From assembly GCA_025463305.1 (NCBI GenBank), contig JAOBWK010000007.1, positions 37,445 through 101,444 of the forward strand: a stretch of 64,000 nucleotides of DNA, in the 5' to 3' direction. The stretch is from Ilumatobacteraceae bacterium (GTDB taxonomy: Bacteria > Actinomycetota > Acidimicrobiia > Acidimicrobiales > Ilumatobacteraceae). A program made the translations under genes and the position numbers. Of the stretch, positions 34,550 to 42,593 are shown piece by piece (within the stretch, counting starts at the first letter, position 1; each line of letters starts with the position of its first letter). The notes under the pieces are model-generated. The model ran no database searches and was not told the origin of the DNA. It saw nothing but the letters and a program-made list of their open reading frames with translations.

Positions 34550-34617
34550 CGCGCACCTCCACGGCTCCGCATCGTACGCATCGATCGGCGTAGTGTCCCC
34601 ACGGGAGGGGGTCCCAC
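34550..34617. promoter_or_regulatory. divergent promoter region of the amidohydrolase pair
   Basis: A 68-base gap. Minus strand: TACGAT as -10 and GGAGG before ATG 34549. Plus strand: TAGTGT as -10 and GGGAGGGGG before ATG 34618. The two -10 regions are about 20 bases apart, so the paralogues cannot easily be transcribed at once. Confidence 0.45.
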
Positions 34618-35889
34618 ATGCAGGCTGACGATCTGATCCTGATCAGCGTCGACGATCACATCGCCGAGCCGGCGACGATGTTCGACGCGCACGTCCCGGC
34701 GAAGTACCGCGACCTCGCGCCGCGTGTCGTCACCGACGAGCGCGGCGTCGAGCAGTGGTGGTACGGCGACGTCCGCGGCCGCAACCTCGGCCTCAACGCC
34801 GTGGCTGGCAAGCCCGCGGAGATGTTCAACATCGACGCCAGCCGCTACGACCAGATGCGTCCCGGCTGCTACGACGTCGACGAACGGGTCCGCGACATGA
34901 ACGCCGGCGGCCAGCTCGCCGGGTTGAACTTCCCCAACTTCACCGGGTTCTCCGGCCAGGTCCTCAACATGGGCCCCGACCGCGACATCAACCTGATCAT
35001 GATCAAGGCCTACAACGACTGGCACCTCGACGAGTGGTGCGGCGCGCACCCCGGGCGGTTCATCCCGTGCGGGCTGCTGCCGCTGTTCGACGTCGAGCTC
35101 GCCGCTGCCGAGGTGCGCCGGCTCGCCGCCAAGGGATGCCACGCGGTGACGTTCTCCGAGAACCCACAGGCGCTGAACATGCCGTCGATCCACTCCGGCT
35201 ACTGGGACCCGCTGTTCGCCGCGTGCTGCGACACCGAGACCGTGCTGTGCTGCCACCTCGGCTCCTCGTCGCGGAGCGCGATGAGCTCGTCGGACGCACC
35301 TGCCGGCGTCAACATCTCGCTCTCGTCGGCAGCCTCGGTGTACACGCTGGTCGACCTGCTCTGGGCCACGTTCTGGACCCGGTTCCCCACGCTGAAGTTC
35401 TCGCTGACGGAGGGCGACATCGGCTGGATCCCGTACTTCCTGTGGCGCTGCGAGCACGTCCGCGACCGCCACCAGGGATGGACCCAGCACGACTTCTCCG
35501 TCACCGGTGGACCGACGCAGATCTTCCGCGACCACATCCTGGTGTGCTTCATCAAGGAGACGATCGGGCCCAAGCTGATCGACGAGTTCGAACTCGACAA
35601 CGTCTGCTGGGAGTCCGACTTCCCGCACTCCGACGGCACCTGGCCGAACGCGCCCGAGGAGCTGATGATCACCCTCGCCGGGCTCGACGACCACCAGATC
35701 AACCGCATCTCCCACGAGAACGCGATGCGCCACTACCACTTCGATCCGTTCGCCCATCGGCCTCGCGAGCAGTGCACGGCGGCCGCGTTGCGAGCCGAGT
35801 CGCCCGACGTCGACGTCGTCACCCACGTCGGCCGCCTCGCCGACGAGCGCGACCTCGACGCGTGGCGGGCGATGACGGCCGGACGATGA
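34618..35889 (+). CDS. amidohydrolase family 2 protein (copy 2, operon head)
   Basis: 423 residues. It has the same fold and motif order as the divergent copy: LISVDDHIAEPATMFDAH, GCYDVDERVRDMNAGGQ, VLCCHLGSSS, LTEGDIGWIPYF and CWESDFPHSDGTWPNAPEE. It extends about 40 residues further at the C-terminus (THVGRLADERDLDAWR). As the first gene of a run with a thiolase-like protein, its DUF35 partner and a CaiB transferase, it probably acts on a cyclic or hydroxylated acid intermediate. Its last codons and stop lie in a 14-bp tandem repeat that ends at the next gene's ATG. Confidence 0.9.
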   Translation: MQADDLILISVDDHIAEPATMFDAHVPAKYRDLAPRVVTDERGVEQWWYGDVRGRNLGLNAVAGKPAEMFNIDASRYDQMRPGCYDVDERVRDMNAGGQLAGLNFPNFTGFSGQVLNMGPDRDINLIMIKAYNDWHLDEWCGAHPGRFIPCGLLPLFDVELAAAEVRRLAAKGCHAVTFSENPQALNMPSIHSGYWDPLFAACCDTETVLCCHLGSSSRSAMSSSDAPAGVNISLSSAASVYTLVDLLWATFWTRFPTLKFSLTEGDIGWIPYFLWRCEHVRDRHQGWTQHDFSVTGGPTQIFRDHILVCFIKETIGPKLIDEFELDNVCWESDFPHSDGTWPNAPEELMITLAGLDDHQINRISHENAMRHYHFDPFAHRPREQCTAAALRAESPDVDVVTHVGRLADERDLDAWRAMTAGR

Positions 35890-35913
35890 CAGCCACACCA
35901 TGACGGCCGCACG
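35872..35913 (+). repeat. 14-bp tandem repeat (3 units) across a stop codon and intergenic gap
   Basis: ATGACGGCCGGACG, ATGACAGCCACACC and ATGACGGCCGCACG follow one another, and the thiolase ATG begins where a fourth unit would start (35914). The unit is not a multiple of three. The second unit contributes the amidohydrolase TGA (35887-35889), and both flanking genes are in the same frame. Confidence 0.75.
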
Positions 35914-37086
35914 ATGAGCAACCACCCCTATCACGACGTCGCGATCGTCGGTGTCCACAACACCCGCCAGGCACGCCGCCTACCCGGCGAGACGATGCAG
36001 TCGCTGCTCACCGAGGCCGTCCTCGGCGCGTGTGCCGACGCCGGCATCGACGTCGCCACGGTCGATGCACTCGTCGGCCAGAGCCCGGCCGAGCTGGCCT
36101 ACGACCTCGGTCTCGGCCCGATCACCCGGGCGATGTCGAGCCTCGGCATCCCCGCGATCCGCGACGCCGCGCACCTGATCACCACCGGCGAGGCCACCAC
36201 GGTGGTGGTGCACACCGCCGGGGCCGGGCTGCTGCTGAACGACGGTGCGACCGCGCCGTGGACGCGCCCGACCAACGAGCTGGTCGTGTCGTACGGGCTG
36301 TTCACCGCTGCCGAGTTCGCGCTGATGGCACGCCGCCACATGCTCACCTACGGCACCACGACCGAGCAGCTCGCCACCGTCGCCGCGACCATCCGCAACA
36401 ACGGCCATGCCCATCCCGACGCCGTCTACAGCGGGCGTGGGCCGTTCACCGCGGCCGACATCCTCGCCTCGCCGATGATCGCCGATCCGTTCCACCTGCT
36501 CGACTGCTCCACCACGAGCGAGGGTGGCTGCGCCGTGGTGCTCACCCGCGCCGACATGGCGACGAGCACGAAGCAGCGGCCCGTGCACATCCTCGGCTCC
36601 GCGTCCGACAGCTTCGGCCCCGCGTACAGCCAGGCACCGTCGTGGGACATCCGCGGCACCGGCAGCGGCGACGACGTGCCGGCCGGCTACGTCGGACGCC
36701 GTGCCGCGCGCACGGTCTGGCGGCAGTCCGGCCTCGGCCCCGACGATGTCGACGTCTGCGAGTTCTACGACCCGTTCTCGTTCGAGATCATCCGGCAGTT
36801 CGAGGCGTTCGGCTTCTGTGCCGACGGCGAGGGCGGCCCGATGATCATGGAGGGCACCATCGCACCCGGCGGACGCTGGCCGGTCACCACCGACGGAGGC
36901 ACGATGTCGTTCAGCCACGCGGGCATCAGCACCCAGCAGATCCAACGTGTCATCCGCGGCGTACAGCAGCTGCGGGGCACGTGCTCGACGATGCAGGTCG
37001 AGGGCGCCGAGGTGGCGCTGTGCTCGAACGGCGGCTCCGGGGCGTTGTTCAACGACCTGATGCTGCTCGGGGTGGAGCAGCCGTGA
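35914..37086 (+). CDS. thiolase-superfamily protein (lipid-transfer/Ltp2-like)
   Basis: 390 residues. Thiolase fold with N-terminal AIVGVHNTRQARRLPGET, VVVHTAGAGLLLN where classical thiolases have the nucleophilic Cys, DCSTTSEGGCAVVLTRAD, and C-terminal VCEFYDPFSFEIIRQFEAFG. The missing classical nucleophile and pairing with a DUF35 protein match Ltp2-type retro-aldolases of steroid side-chain degradation (established for Ltp2 with the ChsH2 DUF35 domain). A C-C cleavage of a hydroxyacyl-CoA is the best guess. It overlaps the DUF35 gene by four bases. Confidence 0.88.
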   Translation: MSNHPYHDVAIVGVHNTRQARRLPGETMQSLLTEAVLGACADAGIDVATVDALVGQSPAELAYDLGLGPITRAMSSLGIPAIRDAAHLITTGEATTVVVHTAGAGLLLNDGATAPWTRPTNELVVSYGLFTAAEFALMARRHMLTYGTTTEQLATVAATIRNNGHAHPDAVYSGRGPFTAADILASPMIADPFHLLDCSTTSEGGCAVVLTRADMATSTKQRPVHILGSASDSFGPAYSQAPSWDIRGTGSGDDVPAGYVGRRAARTVWRQSGLGPDDVDVCEFYDPFSFEIIRQFEAFGFCADGEGGPMIMEGTIAPGGRWPVTTDGGTMSFSHAGISTQQIQRVIRGVQQLRGTCSTMQVEGAEVALCSNGGSGALFNDLMLLGVEQP

Positions 37087-37523
37087 GCCTGCTCGCACCA
37101 CGCCTCGGCGGCATCCCCGTGCCGCGGATGAACCCCGAGTCCGTCGAGTACTGGAACGGCACCCGGCTCGGCGAGCTGCGCCACCAGCGCTGCGACGCGT
37201 GCGCCACGCCGAACTTCGGCCCGGGCCTCGTCTGCCGCCACTGCCGCAGCCGCGAGCTGACATGGGTGGCAGGCAGCGGACGCGGATCCGTCTACTCCTG
37301 GACCATCGTGTGGCGTCCCCAGACGCCGGCGTTCGAGGTGCCGTACGCCCCGGCCATCATCCGCCTCGACGAGGGCTACGACCTCCTCACCGCGCTCGTC
37401 GGGCTCGACCACACCGACATCGCCGAGGGCCTGCGCGTGGCGGTCGAGTTCCATCCGATCAGCGACGAGATCACGCTGCCGTTCTTCCATCCCGACACCA
37501 TCCATCCCGACACCACGGCGTGA
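37083..37523 (+). CDS. DUF35 / Zn-ribbon plus OB-fold protein, thiolase partner
   Basis: 146 residues from GTG 37083 (GTGA overlap with the thiolase). A zinc ribbon (CDACATPNFGPGLVCRHC: CxxC-x10-CxxC, about 40-57) is followed by the OB-fold (GRGSVYSWTIVWRPQTPAF, RVAVEFHP). Such proteins bind acyl-CoA and form complexes with thiolase-like partners, for example Ltp2. A short acidic/His-rich repeat tail (HPDTIHPDTTA) ends it. Its stop overlaps the next gene's GTG, so thiolase, DUF35 and CoA-transferase are coupled. Confidence 0.92.
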   Translation: MSLLAPRLGGIPVPRMNPESVEYWNGTRLGELRHQRCDACATPNFGPGLVCRHCRSRELTWVAGSGRGSVYSWTIVWRPQTPAFEVPYAPAIIRLDEGYDLLTALVGLDHTDIAEGLRVAVEFHPISDEITLPFFHPDTIHPDTTA

Positions 37524-39949
37524 GCGAGCCCATGCCGCCACTCGACGGCGTTCGAGTCATCGACCTGTCGTCCGGAATCTCGGGAGGCTATTGCGCCAAG
37601 CTGCTCGCCGGCCTCGGCTGCGACGTCGTCAAGGTCGAAGCGCCGGGCGGCGACCCGCTTCGCCGCTGGTCCGCCTCGGGCTCGCTCGGCCACGACGGCG
37701 ATCCGGACGGCGCGTTGTTCCGGTTCCTGTACACCTCGCAGCGCAGTGTCGTCGCGGATGCCACCACGGTGGCCGGACTCGACGCCATCCTCACCCTGCT
37801 CCCCGGCGCGTCGCTCGTCATCGAGAACTGGGAGCCAGGGGTCGCCGAATCGCTGCGGCTGGGCATCGACGCCCTGCGCACGGTCGAGCCACGTGTCTCG
37901 CTCGTGTCGATGTCCGCGTTCGGGCGGGGCGGGCCGATGAGCAACCTCCGCGCGAACGAGTTCCTCGTCCAGGGCTGGAGCGGCTCGATCTCGACGCGCG
38001 GCACGCTCGACCGGCCGCCACTGACCGCCGGCGGTTCGCTCGGCGAGTGGGCCACCGGCACGTTCGGCGCGCTCGCCGCGCTGACGTTCCTGCAGCAGGC
38101 CGAGGCGCGTGGTCGCGGCGAGCACCTCGACGTGTCCATGCTCGAGGTGGTGATGCTCACCCACACCACCTATGCACCGCTCTTCGCGTCGTACCTCGGC
38201 CAGCGCGGCGTACCCAACGTGCGCTCGATCGAGCTGCCGTCGATCGAGCCAGCGAGCGACGGCTGGGTCGGTGTGTGCACCATCAGCGCCCAGCAGTTCG
38301 CCGACTTCGCGATCCTCATCGGGCGCGCCGAATGGGCCGACGATCCGGCGTGGTCGCTGCAGACCGGCCGCCAGCAGCGCGCCGCCGAGTTCCGCGCCGC
38401 CGTGGCCGAGTGGACGAGCCAGCACACGGTCGCGGAGATCATCGAGCTCGCCACGCTGTTCCGGATCCCCGTCGTGCCGATCGGCAACGGCACCACGGTG
38501 CCCGAGTTGGAGACGTTCGTGGAGCGCGGATCGTTCGAACCGAACCCGCGAGGCGGCTTCCTCCAGCCGGGCGCGGCATACCGGTTCAGCGACATGGCCA
38601 TTCGGCCACTCGCCCCCGCGCCGCGCCTCGGCGAGCACGACGGCACGATCGAGCCGGCCGCCGCATCGGTCCCCTCGGCGGTGGCGCCCTGGGCGGGCTT
38701 CGATCCCACCGCGGACAAGCCATTGCGCGGCCTTCGCGTCGCCGACTTCACGGCCTACTGGGCCGGGCCGTTCACGTCGAACTGGCTGGCGACGATGGGC
38801 GCCGACGTCATCCACATCGAGTCGCCCACGCGGCCCGACGGCATGCGCACCGCGACGACCCGTCCGATGTCGGAGGACCGCTGGTACGAGTGGGGCCCCG
38901 TCTACGCGTCGGCCAACACCGGCAAGCGCGGCATCGCCGTCGACCTCACCCGTCCCGAGGGTCGCGACATCGCGCTCCGCATCGTGGCCGAGTGCGACGT
39001 CGTCGTCGAGAACTTCACGCCGCGGGTGATGCCCGGCTTCGGGCTGGGCTGGGACGATCTCCGCGCCGTCCGGCCGGACCTGATCATGGTGCGGATGCCG
39101 GCATTCGGGCTCACCGGTCCCTGGACGGATCGCACCGGCTTCGCGCAGACGATGGAGCAGGTGTCCGGGATGGCGTGGCGCACGGGATTCGCCGATGGCC
39201 AGCCGCTGCTCCCCCGCGGCACCTGCGATCCGCTCGCGGGCGCGCACGCCGCCCTCGCGCTGATGGCGGCCATCGAGCACCGCCGCCGCACCGGGCGCGG
39301 GCAGATGATCGAGGTCACCGGTGTCGAGGCGGCGTTGAACGTGGCCGCCGAGCTCGTCATCGAGCAGCAGGCCTACGGCGCCACGATCGGCCGGATCGGC
39401 AACCGCGCCCACCACATCGCACCGCAGGGCTGCTACCGGTGCGCCGACACCGCCATCGATCACGAGCGTTGGGTGTGCATCTCGGTCGAGACCGACGGCC
39501 ACTGGGCAGCCCTCGTTGCCGCGCTCGGGCTGCACGTCGACGACGCGCTCGCCGGTGTGGAGGCACGCCTCGCCGACCAGGACGCCATCGACGTGCTGCT
39601 CGGCGCGGCGATCGTCGGCCGAGATCGCGACGATGTTGTCGCGCTGCTCACCGAGGCCGGCGTGCCATGCGCCGCGGTCTGGCCGGCGCGGTGCCTCGAC
39701 GAGCTCGAGCACCCCCGCGCCCGCGGTTTCGTCGAGAGCGTCGACCGCGCCCTCGTGGGCACGCACGAGCTGTGGGGCATGCCGGTGCGCGCCCTGGAAC
39801 GCACTGGCTGGCGATGGCACGAGCGGCCGGCACCGACGCTCGGCGAGCACAACGACGAGGTCATCGGGCCCCTGCTCGGCGACGACGAATCACTCGACTC
39901 GCTGCGCGCGTCCGGCATCATCGGCGACCGCTGGGTCACCCGCCGCTGA
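37520..39949 (+). CDS. two-domain CaiB/BaiF family CoA-transferase
   Basis: 809 residues from GTG 37520 (GTGA overlap; an ATG at 37532 is the alternative). Two complete family III CoA-transferase domains are fused head to tail: domain 1 from LDGVRVIDLSSGISGGYCAKLLAG, domain 2 from LRGLRVADFTAYWAGPFTSNWLA at about residue 405. The catalytic Asp is present in domain 1 (GEHLDVSMLE, Asp204), but the same position in domain 2 is Glu (GQMIEVTGVE, Glu598). These enzymes move CoA between carboxylates. Two-domain forms mimic the usual interlocked dimer within one chain. Ends back to back with the next gene at a TGATCA. Confidence 0.9.
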   Translation: MSEPMPPLDGVRVIDLSSGISGGYCAKLLAGLGCDVVKVEAPGGDPLRRWSASGSLGHDGDPDGALFRFLYTSQRSVVADATTVAGLDAILTLLPGASLVIENWEPGVAESLRLGIDALRTVEPRVSLVSMSAFGRGGPMSNLRANEFLVQGWSGSISTRGTLDRPPLTAGGSLGEWATGTFGALAALTFLQQAEARGRGEHLDVSMLEVVMLTHTTYAPLFASYLGQRGVPNVRSIELPSIEPASDGWVGVCTISAQQFADFAILIGRAEWADDPAWSLQTGRQQRAAEFRAAVAEWTSQHTVAEIIELATLFRIPVVPIGNGTTVPELETFVERGSFEPNPRGGFLQPGAAYRFSDMAIRPLAPAPRLGEHDGTIEPAAASVPSAVAPWAGFDPTADKPLRGLRVADFTAYWAGPFTSNWLATMGADVIHIESPTRPDGMRTATTRPMSEDRWYEWGPVYASANTGKRGIAVDLTRPEGRDIALRIVAECDVVVENFTPRVMPGFGLGWDDLRAVRPDLIMVRMPAFGLTGPWTDRTGFAQTMEQVSGMAWRTGFADGQPLLPRGTCDPLAGAHAALALMAAIEHRRRTGRGQMIEVTGVEAALNVAAELVIEQQAYGATIGRIGNRAHHIAPQGCYRCADTAIDHERWVCISVETDGHWAALVAALGLHVDDALAGVEARLADQDAIDVLLGAAIVGRDRDDVVALLTEAGVPCAAVWPARCLDELEHPRARGFVESVDRALVGTHELWGMPVRALERTGWRWHERPAPTLGEHNDEVIGPLLGDDESLDSLRASGIIGDRWVTRR

Positions 39950-41017
39950 TCAGCCGAGCGCCGCCCGCATCGTTGCGGCGGCGTCGAGGTCGTCGATCGC
40001 CGTGATGGCCCGGTTGCGGAACGCATCGGAGAACTCGCGCTGGTCCTCGCCGTTGTAGGGCGGCACGAGCGACAGGAACGAGGCGAGCACCGTGTAGCCG
40101 GTGTGCACTCGATGCGCGTGCCAGGCCTCCTCGAGCGAGAGCGGGAAGCCTCCGAGCGACGCGTGCACGTCGACGTAGTGCTGCAGGAGATCGCCCTCCA
40201 CCGCTCGCCGATCCTCGGGCATCATCGACATCGTCAGGAAGTAGCTGACATCGCGCATCGGCGTCATCGTCGTCAGCAGTCCCCAGTCGAGGAAGCCGAC
40301 GCGCGAGCCGTCGATGAACAGGTTGGCGATGTGCGTGTCGCCGTGGATCAGCGTCTGCTGGCCGGCCTGCCACAGCCCGATGACGGCGTCGGGATCGGCG
40401 ATGTACATCTCCGCCACGGCGATGTACGCGGGCGACAGCGCGTCGGGGTGGCTGTCGACGACGTGGCGCAGCATCCCGACGGTGAACTCGGCGGCACCCG
40501 GCGACGCCGTCGAGACCCACGGGCGAATCGCGTCGAGCGCACCGGGTGCTTCGAACTGCACGTGCAGCCGGGCGAGGTCCTCCAACGCGCCGGCCGCGAG
40601 ATCGGGTGAGATGCCCCACGTGCCGTCCGACATCACGCAGCCCGTGGTCGAGAGGTCTTCGAGCAGCAGCACGAACGCGCCGTCCTCGGCCGAGGCGGCG
40701 AAGTGGCTGATCGGTGTGCGCATCGGCACCGAGGTCGCCAGCTCGGCGTAGAAGTGGGCTTCGCGAGCCCCCATCCCGGTGGAGCCGATCGCCGCGCGGT
40801 GCGCCGGATCGATCGACGCCATCTTGCAGAACAACGTTGCGGGCGCGCCGGCCGGCTCGTCGTACGTCAGCCCGAGGCGGACGTGGTGGTTGGTGCTCCC
40901 CCGCTCGGCGAGCACGTCGACGCCCGAGACGCGCACGCCTGGATGGCGCGGCGCGAGCGCCGTCGTGAGCCATGCCGGCGTGATGTCGCCGACGTCGAGT
41001 GGTAACGATGCCCCCAT
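39950..41017 (-). CDS. kinase-like phosphotransferase (APH/choline-kinase fold)
   Basis: 355 residues from ATG 41017, with GGGGGAAG upstream. Protein-kinase-like fold: Lys in LFCKMASIDP, LLLEDLS hinge, catalytic loop LIHGDTHIANLFID (HGDxHxxN, with Asp and Asn in place) and metal-binding FLDWGLL. It resembles ecdysteroid-kinase/aminoglycoside-phosphotransferase-like proteins that are frequent beside acyl-CoA genes in actinobacteria, and would phosphorylate a small hydroxylated compound. The stop abuts the CoA-transferase stop (TGA and its complement at 39947-39952). Confidence 0.88.
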   Translation of the reverse strand: MGASLPLDVGDITPAWLTTALAPRHPGVRVSGVDVLAERGSTNHHVRLGLTYDEPAGAPATLFCKMASIDPAHRAAIGSTGMGAREAHFYAELATSVPMRTPISHFAASAEDGAFVLLLEDLSTTGCVMSDGTWGISPDLAAGALEDLARLHVQFEAPGALDAIRPWVSTASPGAAEFTVGMLRHVVDSHPDALSPAYIAVAEMYIADPDAVIGLWQAGQQTLIHGDTHIANLFIDGSRVGFLDWGLLTTMTPMRDVSYFLTMSMMPEDRRAVEGDLLQHYVDVHASLGGFPLSLEEAWHAHRVHTGYTVLASFLSLVPPYNGEDQREFSDAFRNRAITAIDDLDAAATMRAALG

Positions 41018-41033
41018 CGCGCTTCCCCCTGCC

Positions 41034-41065
41034 CGGAGCGCAGGCTCCGTGGCGCCACGAACATA
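41034..41065 (-). promoter_or_regulatory. promoter and leader hairpin of the kinase-like gene
   Basis: Minus strand: TATGTT (41065-41060) as -10; at the predicted start point a perfect 12-bp palindrome CGTGGCGCCACG (41048-41059); then in the leader a CGGAGC/GCTCCG stem with a GCAG loop (41034-41049). The palindrome could be an operator and the stem could affect message stability. Confidence 0.45.
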
Positions 41066-41180
41066 GATCGCCCGCGCCGAGGATCACGGACGCAACGAGC
41101 GCGCCGGTGACGGACCGCTGCTCCCCTCGCGCGACACTCTGCGCCGGGCCTGGGGAGGGTCCGCGAGCATGGGGGGTCGG

Positions 41181-42239
41181 ATGCAAGCCTGGCGAGTGCA
41201 CGAGGTCGGTGAGCCACAGGACGTGCTCGTGCTCGAGGAGGTCGAGGAGCCGACCCGCGAGGCGCTCGCTGGCCTGCGGATGTCGATGGGCGGATGGGTG
41301 CCGGTCGGCACACCGTGGTCGGCTCCGGATCCGCACGACGACTGGGTCATCGTCGACGTGGCGATGGCCGCGCTCGCGCTGCCGGACGTGACGATGGCTC
41401 GGGGCACGTACCCGGTGCCCGTCCCGCATCCGTACACGTCAGGCCAGGAGGGCGTCGGCGTGGTCACCGCCGCCGGGCCCGGTCGCGAGCACTTCATCGG
41501 CAAGCGCGTCGGCGCCTGCATGATCCAGCCGTACGGCAGCCTCGCCAAGGTCGCGGTCGGCGTCGGCATGATCGTCGAGATCCCCGATGCGATGTCCGAC
41601 GCCGATGCGGCGAGCCTGCTCATCCCCGCGCACACCGGCTACCACGCTGTGATCCGCCGCGGTCAGGTGCACGCGGGCGAGGTCGTCGCGGTGCGCGGCG
41701 CGGCGGGCGGGCTCGGGTCGGCGTGCGTGCAGCTGGCGAAGGCGGCGGGAGCTGACGTGATCGCGATCATCGGCGGCACCGACGCCGTCGACAAGGCCGA
41801 GCACTGCCGCGCGCTCGGCGCGTCGCATGTCGTCGATCACCAGACCGAGGACGTCGCCGCTCGGCTGCGCGTGCTCACCGGTGGCCGCGGCGTCGACGTG
41901 ATCGTCGACCCCGTGCAGGGACCCGACGCGGCGGCCGTGCGCGGCGGACTGCGCGTGGGCGGCCGCCACGTGCTGTGCGGCCACGCGGGCGGTCTGCCGA
42001 TGATCGACCCGAACTTCTACCTGGCCAACCACACGCTCGTCGGCGTCACGCTCGGCGGCTACGACCAGACCGAGATGCACCGGATGTACATCGAAGCCCA
42101 GGCCGCGGTCGACGGCTGGATCGCCGAAGGCCGCTACCGCCCGACCCCGACGGAGCTCATCGAGTTCGATGCGGTGCCCGACGCGCTGACCCGTCTCGCC
42201 AACCGCGACACGATCGGCCGGGTCGTCGTCCGCTGCTGA
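41181..42239 (+). CDS. zinc-independent MDR oxidoreductase (NADPH:quinone oxidoreductase-like)
   Basis: 352 residues. ATG 41181 is preferred over 41169 because GGGGGG lies 4-10 bases upstream and MQAWRVHEVGEP is the usual family N-terminus. It has a GroES-like domain with PHPYTSGQEGVGVV, then an NADPH-binding Rossmann domain (VRGAAGGLGSACVQLAKAAG, about 172-191), then GGRGVDVIVDPVQG. No structural zinc Cys cluster is visible. Members reduce quinones or enoyl substrates. Divergent from the kinase-like gene across about 160 bases. Confidence 0.9.
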   Translation: MQAWRVHEVGEPQDVLVLEEVEEPTREALAGLRMSMGGWVPVGTPWSAPDPHDDWVIVDVAMAALALPDVTMARGTYPVPVPHPYTSGQEGVGVVTAAGPGREHFIGKRVGACMIQPYGSLAKVAVGVGMIVEIPDAMSDADAASLLIPAHTGYHAVIRRGQVHAGEVVAVRGAAGGLGSACVQLAKAAGADVIAIIGGTDAVDKAEHCRALGASHVVDHQTEDVAARLRVLTGGRGVDVIVDPVQGPDAAAVRGGLRVGGRHVLCGHAGGLPMIDPNFYLANHTLVGVTLGGYDQTEMHRMYIEAQAAVDGWIAEGRYRPTPTELIEFDAVPDALTRLANRDTIGRVVVRC

Positions 42240-42313
42240 AACGACCCCTGGACCGCAGCACCGGAGCCGGTTACGCTCCACCGCCACTGCTCAGCACTTG
42301 TTCGGGGGGACAC

Positions 42314-42544
42314 GTGGACACAGCGAGGGAATCCGGCCGTGGCCGCCGTCGACGCACGTGCAACGCGGAGTTCGCCGCGCTCATCCGCGGCCAGGGTCGA
42401 CGCTTCGCGTGGAGCGCGCGGCTGCGCACGATCACGTTCGTCGCGCTGCACCACTTCAGCTGGTTCGAGGTGATGCGCGCCGCGTCCGTCGTCACCGGCA
42501 CCACCGCCGCCTACCAGTACGCGCCCCCCGACCGGATCACCTGA
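42314..42544 (+). CDS. small basic hypothetical protein
   Basis: 76 residues from GTG 42314, directly preceded by GGGGGGA (42304-42310); TACGCT at 42272-42277 is a plausible -10. An Arg-rich N-terminus (SGRGRRRRTCN) is followed by an amphipathic/hydrophobic stretch (TITFVALHHFSWFEVMRAAS). No known family. It has its own promoter-like and ribosome-binding signals and sits alone between the oxidoreductase and the hydrolase, so it may be a real peptide despite its size. A frameshift remnant is the main alternative. Confidence 0.5.
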   Translation: MDTARESGRGRRRRTCNAEFAALIRGQGRRFAWSARLRTITFVALHHFSWFEVMRAASVVTGTTAAYQYAPPDRIT

Positions 42545-42593
42545 CACGTCCGATCGTTCGCCCGAACGAGCGGCCAGCTGGTAGCAAGGACGG

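Noticed and set aside
39944..39953. TGATCA at the junction of convergent genes as a regulatory palindrome
   Set aside because: It is simply two abutting stop codons on opposite strands.
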